The notes: generated by a model from the sequence alone, not told the origin. DNA of 64,000 nt from Microbispora oryzae (GCF_017896165.1 NZ_JAFCNB010000007.1:265457-329456), one strand, 5' to 3'. Positions 54,348 to 63,644 are shown, counted from the first letter of the stretch. Program-made: numbers and translations.

Positions 54348-54375
54348 GGAGGGCGGACCGTACGGTCCGCCCTCC
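54348..54375. promoter_or_regulatory. 28-bp perfect palindrome upstream of the glycosyltransferase gene
   Basis: Every base from 54348 to 54361 pairs with 54362-54375; the centre is GTAC. It lies in the 5' leader of the glycosyltransferase gene and 158 bp after the end of the SDR gene transcribed towards it. No T-run follows on the minus strand. As RNA it is a stable hairpin; as DNA it could be an operator. Confidence 0.75.
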
Positions 54376-54533
54376 CTTCACCTGAATGAAGGCACGGCGT
54401 CGTTGCCGACGCGCCTCACCCGGGCGTCGGGAGGGGGAACGCGGGACTAATGCCCCGCCGTACGGCGGGCGGGAGGGCCGGCCGGGGATCGGTGCCGGAT
54501 CAGTTTAGGGACAGTTCGGGATCAGTTCGGGGG

Positions 54534-55259
54534 TCAGCTCATCGTCCTGCCGCCGTTGACGGCGATCCGCTGACCGGTCAGGAAGCGCGCGCCGGGCGAG
54601 GCGAGGAACGCGACGGTCTCCGCGACGTCGACCGGCACGCCCATGTGGTCGAGGGGGAGGTGGCTCAGGTACTCGTCGTACTCCTCCTGGGTGACGCCGG
54701 CGTGCCGCTCGACGGGGATCCATCCGGGCTCGACCGTGTTGACCCTGATCCCGTACGGCCCGAGCTCCCTGGCCCACGAGCGGGTCAGCCCGTGCATCGC
54801 GGCCTTCGCCGCCACGTAGTGACCGAACTCGGGATTGCCCAGGTCGGTCACCTCGCTGCCGACGTTGACGATCCGCCCGGATCCGGCCTCGCGCATCGCC
54901 GGAAGCACCGCCTGCAGGATCAGCAGGGGCGCCTTGACGAAGAAGCGGAGCTGGTCGAGGTGGTCGGCCCAGGTCTGCTTGTCCGCGGGGATGTAGGGCT
55001 GCGGACCGGTGGCGTTGTTGACGACCACCTCGACGGGGCCGATCTCGGCGACGCCGCGCCGTACGGACTCCTCGTCGGTGACGTCGAAGCGGGCCAGGGC
55101 GGCGGAGCCGCCGGCGGCCCGGACCCGGTCGGCCACGGCCGACGCGCCCTCGGTGTCATGGGCGTAGTTGACGGCGACGTGCCATCCGTCGGCCCCGAGC
55201 CGCTCCGCGATCGCGGCGCCGAGACCGCGCGAGGCGCCGGTGACCAGTGCTGTTTTCAT
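54534..55259 (-). CDS. SDR-family oxidoreductase (FabG-like)
   Basis: A 241-residue classical SDR: cofactor motif VTGASRGLGAAIA (Gly-rich, residues 7-19), VVNNATG, active-site Ser in IVNVGSEV and Tyr-x3-Lys in HYVAAKAAMHG, then VNTVEPGWI and the C-terminal ITVNGG-like RIAVNGGRTM. Probably a 3-oxoacyl or sugar/alcohol reductase; substrate unknown. ATG start. Confidence 0.9.
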   Translation of the reverse strand: MKTALVTGASRGLGAAIAERLGADGWHVAVNYAHDTEGASAVADRVRAAGGSAALARFDVTDEESVRRGVAEIGPVEVVVNNATGPQPYIPADKQTWADHLDQLRFFVKAPLLILQAVLPAMREAGSGRIVNVGSEVTDLGNPEFGHYVAAKAAMHGLTRSWARELGPYGIRVNTVEPGWIPVERHAGVTQEEYDEYLSHLPLDHMGVPVDVAETVAFLASPGARFLTGQRIAVNGGRTMS

Positions 55260-55284
55260 ACCGGTTGCTTATCACGCGCCCGGC

Positions 55285-55914
55285 TCAGGCCGGTGCGTCC
55301 TGAAGCCGTCGCAGGACCCGGCGGAACGCCCAGGCGGAGCCGAGGAAGGCGACCCCGGTGACGGCGGCGACGGTCGGGGTGCGCACCAGCAGGTAGGTGG
55401 CGTCGGACTCGTGCAGCGCCAGCCAGATGCTCATCGACGAGTTGACGAGCAGCACGAACGCCCACAGGAGCGTGATGCGCGCGAAGAACCGGCGGACCCG
55501 CTCGTGGCGCAGCACGAACGAAGGGAGGTGGATGTAGTCGAGCGTGAGCCGCTCCACCAGCGGCCGGCGCATCCGCACCGAGGCGAGCAGCACCATGCTG
55601 ACGCAGATGGTGCCGACCTCGGGCTGGATCCAGTAGATCCGCAGATCGCCGGTCCACAGGCCGACCGCGGTGCGGGCGGTGACCGCCAACGTCGCGAAGA
55701 TCATGGTCCCGGGGATCCGGATGCGGCGGGCGATCCGCCACAGCAGGCCGAGATAGACCCACCCCAGGGTGGCGACCAGGGCGCCCTTCTGCCCGAGCAG
55801 GGCGTAGGCGCCGTAGAAGACGGCCAGCGGAGCGACCACCCCTTCGAGTAGCCGGGGCACCGCCTGCTTGATGAGCGCGGTGAGCCGCGGCATGGCGAAG
55901 GAGGAATGGGACAT
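55285..55914 (-). CDS. VC0807-like integral membrane protein
   Basis: A 209-residue membrane protein with about five hydrophobic segments (VVAPLAVFYGAYALL, ALVATLGWVYLGLLW, ...). It resembles the VC0807-type conserved family of unknown function. The ATG at 55914 lies five bases behind TTGGAG and is preferred over the longer frame from 55974. About 250 bp separate its start from the divergent oxidoreductase gene at 56161; that spacer holds no gene. Confidence 0.75.
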   Translation of the reverse strand: MSHSSFAMPRLTALIKQAVPRLLEGVVAPLAVFYGAYALLGQKGALVATLGWVYLGLLWRIARRIRIPGTMIFATLAVTARTAVGLWTGDLRIYWIQPEVGTICVSMVLLASVRMRRPLVERLTLDYIHLPSFVLRHERVRRFFARITLLWAFVLLVNSSMSIWLALHESDATYLLVRTPTVAAVTGVAFLGSAWAFRRVLRRLQDAPA

Positions 55915-56160
55915 GACACTCCAACCGGCCGGTTGATTACCGACGTGCAGAAAGCTCGCTACCCGGACATGCATCGCGATAACGCCCGGGCAAGGTCCGT
56001 CGTCGGTCGCCTACCGTACCCGACCGGACCCCGGTTCGAGGCCGATCTGTGACATACATGGAATCGCCCATACCCGTACGGCATGGGTCATTGCGCATCG
56101 AGGCGACACGCGGATGGCGCGTTCCCGGGAGGGGCGGCCGGCGCGGGCTACGTTGGCCGA

Positions 56161-57006
56161 ATGGACTCAGGATTCGGATACTTCGCCACTCATGACGCGG
56201 TTCGCCCGGCGGCGCTGGCCCGGCTCGTGGAGGAGCGGGGACACCAGGCGTTGCTGTTCACCGAGCACACCCACATCCCGGTCCCGCCGGAAGGCGGCGT
56301 GCCCAGGGACCAGATGGGCGGGGACCTCCCGCGCCGCTACTGGCACACATACGACCCCATCACCGCGTGCATGGCGGCCGGCATGGCCACCACCCGGCTG
56401 CGGGTGGGCACGGGCATCTGCCTCGTCCCGCAGCACGAGCCGATCGGCCTGGCCAAGTCCGTCGCCAGCGTGGACGACCTCACCGGCGGTCGTTTCGAGT
56501 TCGGCGTGGGGGCGGGCTGGAACGTCAGGGAGATCGCCAACCACGGTGTCGACCCCGCCCGCAGGTTCGCGGTGATGCGCGAGCACATGGACGCCATGCG
56601 GGCGATCTGGACCCAGGCGGAGGCGTCATATCACGGGGAGTTCGTGTCGTTCGACCCCATCTGGTCGTGGCCGAAGCCGGCCCAGCGGCCGTACCCGCCG
56701 ATCCTGGTCGGCGGCGCGGGTAAGCGCGTGTTCGACCGGGTGCTCGCCTACGGCGACGCCTGGATGCCCAACTACGGCCCCGGCGTGCTGGAGCGGGCCG
56801 CCGAGCTGTTCCGGCTGGCGGAGGAGGCGGGCAGGCGGGTCGAGGTCATGCTGCTGTCCGTGCCGGCCGACCCCCGGGTGATGGAGGCGTGCGATCGGGC
56901 CGGGGTCCGCCGCGTCATGGCCTGGCTTCCGTCCGCCGGGCTCGACCGCGTCGAACGGGCGATGGACGCCTTCGAGGGCGCGCTGGCCGACTACCGGGGA
57001 GAGTGA
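56161..57006 (+). CDS. LLM-class (F420-dependent) oxidoreductase
   Basis: A 281-residue luciferase-like TIM-barrel oxidoreductase: ALLFTEHTHIP, LRVGTGICLVPQHEPIGLAKSVASVDDLTGGRFEFGVGAGWN, YPPILVGGAGKRVFDRVLAYGDAWMP. The actinobacterial group uses coenzyme F420; substrate unknown. The ATG starts at the conserved domain; the frame is open from 56083. Confidence 0.88.
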   Translation: MDSGFGYFATHDAVRPAALARLVEERGHQALLFTEHTHIPVPPEGGVPRDQMGGDLPRRYWHTYDPITACMAAGMATTRLRVGTGICLVPQHEPIGLAKSVASVDDLTGGRFEFGVGAGWNVREIANHGVDPARRFAVMREHMDAMRAIWTQAEASYHGEFVSFDPIWSWPKPAQRPYPPILVGGAGKRVFDRVLAYGDAWMPNYGPGVLERAAELFRLAEEAGRRVEVMLLSVPADPRVMEACDRAGVRRVMAWLPSAGLDRVERAMDAFEGALADYRGE

Positions 57007-57008
57007 GC

Positions 57009-57752
57009 TCAGCTGAGCGTGGCGGTGGCCAGCTTCGCGCCGAAGCCCAGGAACAGCGCGCCGACCCCGGTGGTGAGGCCGGCGGCCAGCGCCCGCCGCC
57101 GCCGGAAATGCGCGGACAGGAACGTGCCGCCGAAGATCAGCGTGCTCAGGTAGACGAAGCTGAACGCCTGCGCGATCAACGCGAGGATCAGGAACGACAG
57201 CGCGGGCATGCCGTACGAGGGATCCACGAACTGCACGAAGAACGCCACGAAGAACAGGATCGCCTTCGGGTTGAGCAGGCTGACGGCCAGGGCCTTGCGG
57301 AACGGGCTCCGCACGGCCCGGCCGGTCCCGCCCGCCGGACCGGCCTCCGGGGTGGCCTGTGCGGTGATCTCCGCGGTCACCTGTGCGGTGGCCGCCGCGC
57401 CGAGCTCGGCGTCGGGTGCCCGGTCAGCGGCGCGGTCGGCGGCACGGGACCGCAGGGAGGTCCAGGCCGCCCGCAGCATGCCGAGCCCGATCCAGGCCAG
57501 GTAGGCGGCGCCGGCGTACTTCACGATCGAGAACACGACGGGGGTCGACTTCAGCAGCGACGCGACCCCGGCCGCCGAGAGGACCATCAGCACGCTGTCG
57601 CCGAGGAAGACGCCGCAGGCGGCGCGGTAGCCGTCCCTGACCCCGCGGCGGGCGGCGGTCGACAGCACGAACAGCGAGTTCGGCCCGGGGAGCAGGATGA
57701 TCAGAAATGTGCCGGCGACGTAGGTCCAGATGTTGGTGATCCCAAAGAACAT
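57009..57752 (-). CDS. LysE-family amino-acid exporter
   Basis: A 247-residue LysE/RhtB-type exporter: GTFLIILLPGPNSLFVLSTAARRGVRDG, KYAGAAYLAWIGLGMLR and FRKALAVSLLNPKAILFFVAFFVQFV, with about six membrane segments. A hydrophilic Ala/Thr-rich loop of ~45 residues in the middle is longer than usual. Leucine-exporter-like; substrate not determined. Convergent with the oxidoreductase gene, with two bases between the stops. Confidence 0.9.
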   Translation of the reverse strand: MFFGITNIWTYVAGTFLIILLPGPNSLFVLSTAARRGVRDGYRAACGVFLGDSVLMVLSAAGVASLLKSTPVVFSIVKYAGAAYLAWIGLGMLRAAWTSLRSRAADRAADRAPDAELGAAATAQVTAEITAQATPEAGPAGGTGRAVRSPFRKALAVSLLNPKAILFFVAFFVQFVDPSYGMPALSFLILALIAQAFSFVYLSTLIFGGTFLSAHFRRRRALAAGLTTGVGALFLGFGAKLATATLS

Positions 57753-57871
57753 GCCTGCTCCCGACTAAATGTGACATTGCAAGATATATCCGGTCGTACG
57801 TCGCCGGGGCAGCGGGTTATCGGGGGTCAAACCTATTGACCAGGTGGGTAATTCGGGAAGACTCTGGTGGC

Positions 57872-59260
57872 ATGACGCTCTGGACGCCGGACCCCACGTT
57901 CTATCCGTCTCCCCGCGACGCCGCCGCGGCGGCTCCGGAGAAGCTCGCCTACGTCGCGGCCTTCGACCGTTCGGCCGAGCGCCCCGACGCGCTGGCCGTG
58001 CTCGACACCGACCCCGAGTCGTCGTCGTACGGCCAGGTGGTGGGCTGGACGGACCTGCCGTACACGGGCGACGAGCTGCATCACTTCGGATGGAACGCGT
58101 GCAGCAGCGCGCTCTGCCCCTCCGCGCCCCACCCGCACGTCGAACGGCGCTACCTGATCGTGCCGGGCCTGCGGTCGTCCCGGATCTACGTCTACGACAC
58201 CAAAGGCCGCGTCAGCCCCGAGCTGGTCAAGGTCGTCGAGGCGGAGGACCTCGGCAAACGCGCGGGCTACTCCCGCCCCCACACCGTCCACTGCGGGCCC
58301 GAGGGCCTGTACGTCTCCGCCCTCGGTGGATACGGCGAGGAGGGCCCGGGCGGCATCGCGATCCTCGACCACACCTCGTTCGAGGTCCTCGGCCGGTGGG
58401 AGACCGACCGCGGCCCGCAGTACCTCGCCTACGACTTCTGGTGGCACATCAACCACGACGTGCTCGTGACGTCGGAGTGGGGCACCCCTTCCATGATCGA
58501 GGACGGGGTGGTGGGCGAACTGCTGCTCGGCCGCAAATACGGTCACCGCCTGCACTTCTGGGACCTGCGCAGGCGCCGCCACGTCCAGGAGGTCGACCTG
58601 GGCGACCAGTACCAGATGCCACTGGAGCTGCGGCCCGCCCACGACCCCACGAAGAAATACGGGTTCGTCGGCGTCGTCACCAGCGTCGAGGACCTGTCGG
58701 CCTCGGTCTGGCTCTGGTACGAGGAGGGCTCCCGCTGGGCGGTCCGGAAGGTCGTCGACATCCCGGCCGAACCGGCCTCGCCCGACGACCTGCCCGACGT
58801 CCTCAAGCCGTTCGGCGCCGTCCCGCCGCTCGTCACCGACATCGACCTGTCGGTGGACGACCAGCGGCTGTACGTCTCCTGCTGGGGCACCGGCGAGCTC
58901 AAGCAGTTCGATGTGTCCGACCCGTTCAAGCCGGTGGAGATCGGGTCGGTCCGCCTCGGCGGCATCGTCCGGCGCGCCGCCCATCCCGCGGCGCCCGGCG
59001 AGCCGCTCGCGGGCGGGCCGCAGATGGTGGAGGTCAGCCGCGACGGCCGCCGCGTCTATGTGACGAACTCCCTCTACGGCTCCTGGGACGACCAGTTCTA
59101 TCCCGACGGCGTGGGCGCGTGGATGGCCAAGGTGGACGCCGAGTCCTTCACCCTGGACGAGCGGTTCTTCCCTCACGGCGACGACTTCCGCGGGCTGCGC
59201 GTGCACCAGACCCGGCTGCAGGGCGGCGACGCGTCCTCCGACTCCTACTGCTACCCGTGA
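57872..59260 (+). CDS. Selenium-binding protein / methanethiol oxidase (SBP56 family)
   Basis: A 462-residue SBP56 protein, close to the family's usual ~460. Beta-propeller with FGWNACSSALC (the conserved Cys site), YSRPHTVHCGPEGLYVSALGG, VTDIDLSVDDQRLYVSCWGTGELKQFDVS and the end GLRVHQTRLQGGDASSDSYCYP. Some bacterial members are copper-dependent methanethiol oxidases. The ATG at 57872 starts the conserved protein. It overlaps the membrane-protein gene that follows (GTGA). Confidence 0.92.
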   Translation: MTLWTPDPTFYPSPRDAAAAAPEKLAYVAAFDRSAERPDALAVLDTDPESSSYGQVVGWTDLPYTGDELHHFGWNACSSALCPSAPHPHVERRYLIVPGLRSSRIYVYDTKGRVSPELVKVVEAEDLGKRAGYSRPHTVHCGPEGLYVSALGGYGEEGPGGIAILDHTSFEVLGRWETDRGPQYLAYDFWWHINHDVLVTSEWGTPSMIEDGVVGELLLGRKYGHRLHFWDLRRRRHVQEVDLGDQYQMPLELRPAHDPTKKYGFVGVVTSVEDLSASVWLWYEEGSRWAVRKVVDIPAEPASPDDLPDVLKPFGAVPPLVTDIDLSVDDQRLYVSCWGTGELKQFDVSDPFKPVEIGSVRLGGIVRRAAHPAAPGEPLAGGPQMVEVSRDGRRVYVTNSLYGSWDDQFYPDGVGAWMAKVDAESFTLDERFFPHGDDFRGLRVHQTRLQGGDASSDSYCYP

Positions 59261-59856
59261 CCCTGGCGGCCGTCGTCCTGCTTGGGGCGTTCCACGGGAT
59301 CAACCCCGCGATGGGCTGGCTCTTCGCGGTCGCCAGGGGACTGCAGGAGCGCAGCCGCGACCTGCTGCTGCAGTCCCTGCCGGTGATCGCGCTCGGGCAT
59401 CTCGCGTCGGTGGCGCTGGTGGTGCTCGTCGTGGGCGCCACCGGCTCGATCGTGACGGGCGGCGCGCTGGCGATCGGATCGGGCGTGATACTCGTCGCCT
59501 TCGGCCTGTGGCATCTGCTCGCCCGGCGGCACTTCCGCTGGGTCGGCATGCGGCTGTCGCTGCCACAGCTCGCGGCCTGGTCGTTCCTGATGTCGTCGGT
59601 GCACGGCGCCGGTCTGATGCTGCTGCCGGTGCTGACCCGTATCCCCGCCGGGCACCACGGCCATCTGCTGTCCGGCGGGATGCTCGTGGCCGGCGTCCAC
59701 ACGCTGGCCATGTTCCTCACGGCGGCCGCGATCGCCCTGGTCGTCTACGAGTTCCTGGGCGTCGCCGTCCTGCGCCGCGCCTGGTTCAACCTCGACCGCA
59801 TGTGGGCGTTCGCGCTCGTCGGAGCGGGCGTGTTCACGCTCGTCGGCGCGGCATGA
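59257..59856 (+). CDS. Membrane protein coupled to SBP56
   Basis: A 199-residue hydrophobic protein with about six membrane segments and several His residues (LGAFHGINPAMGWLFAVARGLQ, SSVHGAGLMLLP, AGHHGHLLSGG, AGVHTLAMFL). His-containing membrane faces recall metal transporters such as the NicO/HupE groups, but I do not recognise the family firmly. Its start overlaps the SBP56 stop, so the two should be made together; metal supply for the oxidase is a reasonable guess. Confidence 0.78.
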   Translation: MTLAAVVLLGAFHGINPAMGWLFAVARGLQERSRDLLLQSLPVIALGHLASVALVVLVVGATGSIVTGGALAIGSGVILVAFGLWHLLARRHFRWVGMRLSLPQLAAWSFLMSSVHGAGLMLLPVLTRIPAGHHGHLLSGGMLVAGVHTLAMFLTAAAIALVVYEFLGVAVLRRAWFNLDRMWAFALVGAGVFTLVGAA

Positions 59857-59956
59857 GCCCGCCGGCTCGGCCGCCGCTCCCCGTGGGGGCCAGCAGGCCG
59901 ATCAGCATGCCGACGAACACGGCGACGGCGAGGGTGATCCAGAGCCGAATCTTCAT
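59834..59956 (-). CDS. Small membrane protein (40 residues)
   Basis: A short open frame with an ATG seven bases behind AGGAG, encoding one hydrophobic segment (IRLWITLAVAVFVGMLIGLL) between a basic N-terminus (MKIR) and a Gly/Arg tail. It overlaps the 3' end of the convergent membrane-protein gene by 23 bp. Not recognised; the ribosome-binding site and TM pattern make it a credible small gene. Confidence 0.5.
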   Translation of the reverse strand: MKIRLWITLAVAVFVGMLIGLLAPTGSGGRAGGLMPRRRA

Positions 59957-60084
59957 CGAGGTCTCCTGATGGTCACTGTCCGTAGTCAGAGTACCCCGTA
60001 GTGTGACGAAATACGACCGAAGCCTGGGAACTTCCCCTACCGGCTCGCCTGCTTCACGGTTCGTGAGGCAGTCTTGACACCGTC

Positions 60085-61419
60085 ATGGACTACGCAATCC
60101 CCACAGCTCTCGTGCTCGTCGCCGGTGTGGCGGCCGCGATCGTGGCCCAGCGGAAAGGGTGGCAGCCCGCCCTCGCCGTCACGCTGGCCGTCGGCATCGC
60201 CGTCCGCGTGCTCATCCTGGTGCTCTCGGCCAGGGACACCTGGCAGCCCGTCGACTACGTCAGGAGCTTCCAGCCCGCGGGCCAGGCGATCCTCGATCAC
60301 CGCGATCCCGTGCTGGAGAGCAACGGCGGCTGGCACTTCCTGCCCGCGATCCCGTACGTCTACGGGCTCCTGCTGTGGCTGCACATCCCGTGGAGCGTGG
60401 CCGGGCGGCTGGTGACCGTCGTGTCGGACATCGCGCTCATTCCGCTCGTCGGCAGGCTGGCCGGGGGCCAGAACGCGCGACTGCGGGCGTTCCAGTACGC
60501 GTGCAACCCGCTCGCCATCCTGGTGGCGAGCGTGCACGGCCAGGTCGAGCCCGTCTCCCTGGTGTTCGGCGTGGCCGCGTACGTCGTGGCCCGCGGCCCG
60601 GCCGGGTGGCGCCGTCCCGAGCCGCTGCCGTGGCTCCGCCCGGCCGAGATGGTGCGCCGTCTCACCCATCCGCTCGCCGAGGACCGCGCCGCGACCGGAC
60701 GCGCGCTGTGGGCCGGTCTGCTGATGGGGCTCGCGCTCTGCGCCAAGAGCTGGCCCGTCATCCTGGTCCCCGCGCTGTTGATGCTGCTGCCCGGACTGCG
60801 CTCGCGCGCCGTCGCGGTGGTCGCGACCGGTGTCGCACCCGTGTTCTTCCTGCTGTCGCTCCCGGTCCTCGGCTTCACCGAGTGGGCCAAGCTCCCCGAG
60901 ATCCTGAACACGATCGGCCTGCGACCGAGCGACGTCCGTCCCATCACCGGAGACTGGGGCTGGACGACCCTGGTGAGCGGCGGGAACTGGAACCTCGACC
61001 CCCTCCCGGCCAGGATCGGCCAGTACATGATCTACGCCGCGGTGCTCGCCTGCCTGATCTGGTGGCGCAAGGCCGATCCGATCGACGTCAGCATCGCGAT
61101 CCTGCTGGCATTCATGATCTTCACCCCGCGCCTGGGCGCGCAGTACCTGCTGTGGTTCATGCCGTTCCTGGTGGCCCGGCCCACCCGCGCGGCCTGGCCG
61201 ACGATCATTGGCTGCTCCCTTTGGGCGGCGGTCGGCTATATCGTGCTGACCCAGTTCGAGGGGGTTAAGTGGGGCGAGCTCCACGCGCCGTGGGCGCTGA
61301 GCTCGCTGCTGCTCTTCCCGATCCTCCTGGCCGCGCTCCCGTGGGCGCGCAGACAGGCCGCGGACCCCGGTCCGGTGCCCGCGGTCCCAGGAGCTTCGGT
61401 GCGGGTGTCCACAGGCTGA
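60085..61419 (+). CDS. GT87-like integral membrane glycosyltransferase
   Basis: A 444-residue polytopic protein with about ten hydrophobic segments. The early extracellular loop contains RDTWQPVDYVRSFQPAGQAI, resembling the D-x-x-Y part of GT-C polyprenyl-phosphate mannosyltransferases (GT87, PimE-like). Further: YACNPLAILVASVHGQVEPVSLVFG and GLLMGLALCAKSWPVILVPALLML. Probably mannosylates a lipid or cell-wall glycan; not proven. The 85 bp in front contain a small hairpin around 60045-60070. Confidence 0.78.
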   Translation: MDYAIPTALVLVAGVAAAIVAQRKGWQPALAVTLAVGIAVRVLILVLSARDTWQPVDYVRSFQPAGQAILDHRDPVLESNGGWHFLPAIPYVYGLLLWLHIPWSVAGRLVTVVSDIALIPLVGRLAGGQNARLRAFQYACNPLAILVASVHGQVEPVSLVFGVAAYVVARGPAGWRRPEPLPWLRPAEMVRRLTHPLAEDRAATGRALWAGLLMGLALCAKSWPVILVPALLMLLPGLRSRAVAVVATGVAPVFFLLSLPVLGFTEWAKLPEILNTIGLRPSDVRPITGDWGWTTLVSGGNWNLDPLPARIGQYMIYAAVLACLIWWRKADPIDVSIAILLAFMIFTPRLGAQYLLWFMPFLVARPTRAAWPTIIGCSLWAAVGYIVLTQFEGVKWGELHAPWALSSLLLFPILLAALPWARRQAADPGPVPAVPGASVRVSTG

Positions 61420-61435
61420 CCGGTATCCGGCGACG

Positions 61436-61846
61436 CTAGGCGACGACGAGGCGCACCAGATGCCCGTGGCTCGCGAAGCCGGGCGCGTCGCCGTCCAGTA
61501 CGCCGGTGACGCACTCGAACACGCCCGCCCCCGCCTGCCGGACGAAGAAGACGGGTTCGGCGATCGCCGACAGGAGGCGGATGGCGTCACGGTGCACGTG
61601 TACGCCCTCCTGGTCGCCGGCGAGGGAGACGTGCACCTCGTACACCCCGTCGTCGAGGAGGCGATCCCCGGTCAGCAGCCACTCCGCGCCGCAGGCCCGG
61701 CGCAGGTGGGGGAGCAGGTGCGCCTGCGGGTCCTCGGCGATCCAGCCGTCCCGGCGCATGGCGTCCAGCAGCCGGGTCACCGAAGGCTCCATCGCCGAGC
61801 CGTCGGCGATCCCGGTGAGGCGCTCGTCGTCATCCCATCGCCGCAT
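61436..61846 (-). CDS. Hypothetical protein
   Basis: A 136-residue soluble protein, not recognised. It is mixed alpha/beta, with LLDAMRRDGWIAEDPQAHLLPHLRRAC and YEVHVSLAGDQEGVHVHRDAIRLLSAIAEPVFFVRQ. Codon use (C/G third positions) supports coding. Convergent with the GT87-like gene. Confidence 0.65.
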   Translation of the reverse strand: MRRWDDDERLTGIADGSAMEPSVTRLLDAMRRDGWIAEDPQAHLLPHLRRACGAEWLLTGDRLLDDGVYEVHVSLAGDQEGVHVHRDAIRLLSAIAEPVFFVRQAGAGVFECVTGVLDGDAPGFASHGHLVRLVVA

Positions 61847-61922
61847 GTTCCGACCCTACGTGCGCGATGTCGCGGGGTCCGAGACGCCGCGCCCAGCCGG
61901 CGCGGCAGGTGAGTGCGGCGGG

Positions 61923-63137
61923 TCAGGAGCGCTGATCGGGGGCGGGGGGCCGGTTCAGCTCGGCGGAGTCGTCCAGCTCGGCGGAACGGTCCGAGGTGGC
62001 GGAGCGGTCAGGGGCGGAGTGGTCAGGGGCGGAGGGAAGACCGTTGGGGCCAGGCGGCGGCCCTCCGGGAGTGGCCGGCTGATCCGGCGGAGCCGAGCCG
62101 CGTTCGGGTAGCCGCCCCGACACGAGGGCGGCGGCCCAGACCCCGTTGGGGTCACTGTCGATCAACAGGGCGCGGGCCAGCAGGCTTAGCGGGATCGCCA
62201 GCAGCGCCCCCAGCGGTCCGAGCACCCACGCCCAGATGATCAGCGACAGGAACGTCGCCGTGGTCGACAACCCGACGGCGTCACCGAGGAACTTCGGCTG
62301 GATGAACGACTGGATCACCACGTTGATGGCGATGTACGCGGCGATCACCAGCAGCATCGTCTTGGGACCGCCTTCCAGCAGTCCCAGCAGGGCGGGCGGG
62401 ATCAGGCCCAGGATGAAGCCGATGTTCGGGATGTAGTTCGTGATGAGGGCCAGCACTCCCCACAGCAGGGGGAGCGGCACGGCCAGCACGTACAGCGCCG
62501 CCACGTCGAGGACCGAGCAGATCAGGCCGAAGACGGTCGAGACGATGAGATAGCGGCGGGTCTTCGCGGTGAACGTCATGAGAGCCTGCGCCAGGGCCGG
62601 CCGCTCCGCGGAGGCGGCGGCGAGGATGCGCGCGAACACCGGCGCGTCGAGGCTCATCGCCAGCAGCAGCACCACGATGAGGAACAGGCTCGACAGCACG
62701 CCGAGCAGGCTGGACAGCACACCCTGGGCCAGCCCGATCAGCTTGCCCGCGTCGAACGACGCCAGCGCCTTGTTCAACTGCTCGCTGCCGTAGCCGAGGC
62801 CGGCCGCCCAATGCTGGACCTGCGCGACCATCGTGTTGAACTGCGTGGTGTACGTCGGGGCCAGGATCGCGAGCTGGGCGGCGGCGAGGCTGAGGATCGC
62901 GACCATGCCGAGCAGTACCAGCAGCACCACCGCGAGCGGGGCCGCTACCTGCACCCACGTGGGAGCGTGATGCCGGGCCAGCCAGTTGCGCAGTGGGGAG
63001 ACGGCGATGACCAGCGTCAGCGCGAGGACGACCGGGCCCACGATGGAGCCCACCGCCTGAATGCCCGCGAGGGTCACGACGGCTGCGGCGGCGCCAAGCA
63101 GAACAGCCAGGGTGCGAGGGATCCCCTGATGAGTCAC
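61923..63137 (-). CDS. AI-2E/PerM-family transporter
   Basis: A 404-residue membrane protein of the AI-2E exporter superfamily. About eight hydrophobic segments, with the paired N-terminal helices (IPRTLAVLLGAAAAVVTLAG, VVLALTLVIAVSPLRNWL), a soluble loop (~residues 95-150), and the C-terminal NYIPNIGFILGLIPPALLGLLEGG and FIQPKFLGDAVGLSTTATFLSLIIWAWVLGPLGALLAIPL. A Pro/Ser/Asp-rich cytoplasmic tail of ~70 residues ends the protein. The GTG at 63137 is the first start that fits the family; the frame beyond it (to 63836) is rRNA leader. Confidence 0.88.
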   Translation of the reverse strand: MTHQGIPRTLAVLLGAAAAVVTLAGIQAVGSIVGPVVLALTLVIAVSPLRNWLARHHAPTWVQVAAPLAVVLLVLLGMVAILSLAAAQLAILAPTYTTQFNTMVAQVQHWAAGLGYGSEQLNKALASFDAGKLIGLAQGVLSSLLGVLSSLFLIVVLLLAMSLDAPVFARILAAASAERPALAQALMTFTAKTRRYLIVSTVFGLICSVLDVAALYVLAVPLPLLWGVLALITNYIPNIGFILGLIPPALLGLLEGGPKTMLLVIAAYIAINVVIQSFIQPKFLGDAVGLSTTATFLSLIIWAWVLGPLGALLAIPLSLLARALLIDSDPNGVWAAALVSGRLPERGSAPPDQPATPGGPPPGPNGLPSAPDHSAPDRSATSDRSAELDDSAELNRPPAPDQRS

Positions 63138-63534
63138 AGTTCCGTTCCTACCCCTTCTCCGTGTGGCTCGGCTCTCCGTGTGGCTCGGCCCGCCTCCCGT
63201 GCCGAGGACGCTCCTCCATCTCCTTGGAAACGCGGTGCGAGTGGCATCAAGTCCTAGCACGCTCGGGCTCTCACGTCCCGGCTGGTTGTGGACGGCGGGG
63301 CCTGCGCCGTGCGCCGCCGTCCGGTGCGATTCCACGAGCGCCGCCGGCCCGCGGTGACGGGAGCACGGCGAGGGGATGCCCTGTCTCGCCGGGTCTTGTG
63401 GTGTTCGAGTGCTGGTAATCTTTCGTTGTCGGCGCGGTTCGGCGCGGCTCCTCTCGATCATCTCGGTGGTTGTGTGGTGCCTGCGTGTCCGTCGTCGGCA
63501 TCTCCTCTGGATTTGATCGGCTAGGGATTTCGGT

Positions 63535-63563
63535 TTGTACCGGAGTCTGGAGTCGGGTAAGGT
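63535..63563 (+). promoter_or_regulatory. rRNA operon promoter candidate, upstream
   Basis: -35 TTGTAC (63535-63540), 17-bp spacer, -10 TAAGGT (63558-63563). Confidence 0.55.
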
Positions 63564-63644
63564 AGAGGGGTTGCCCCGGAGACGGGGCGTCGAATTCCTG
63601 TCGGTTGGCGGGTTTCGAGTCAAATGGATCTGAATCGGGTCGGT

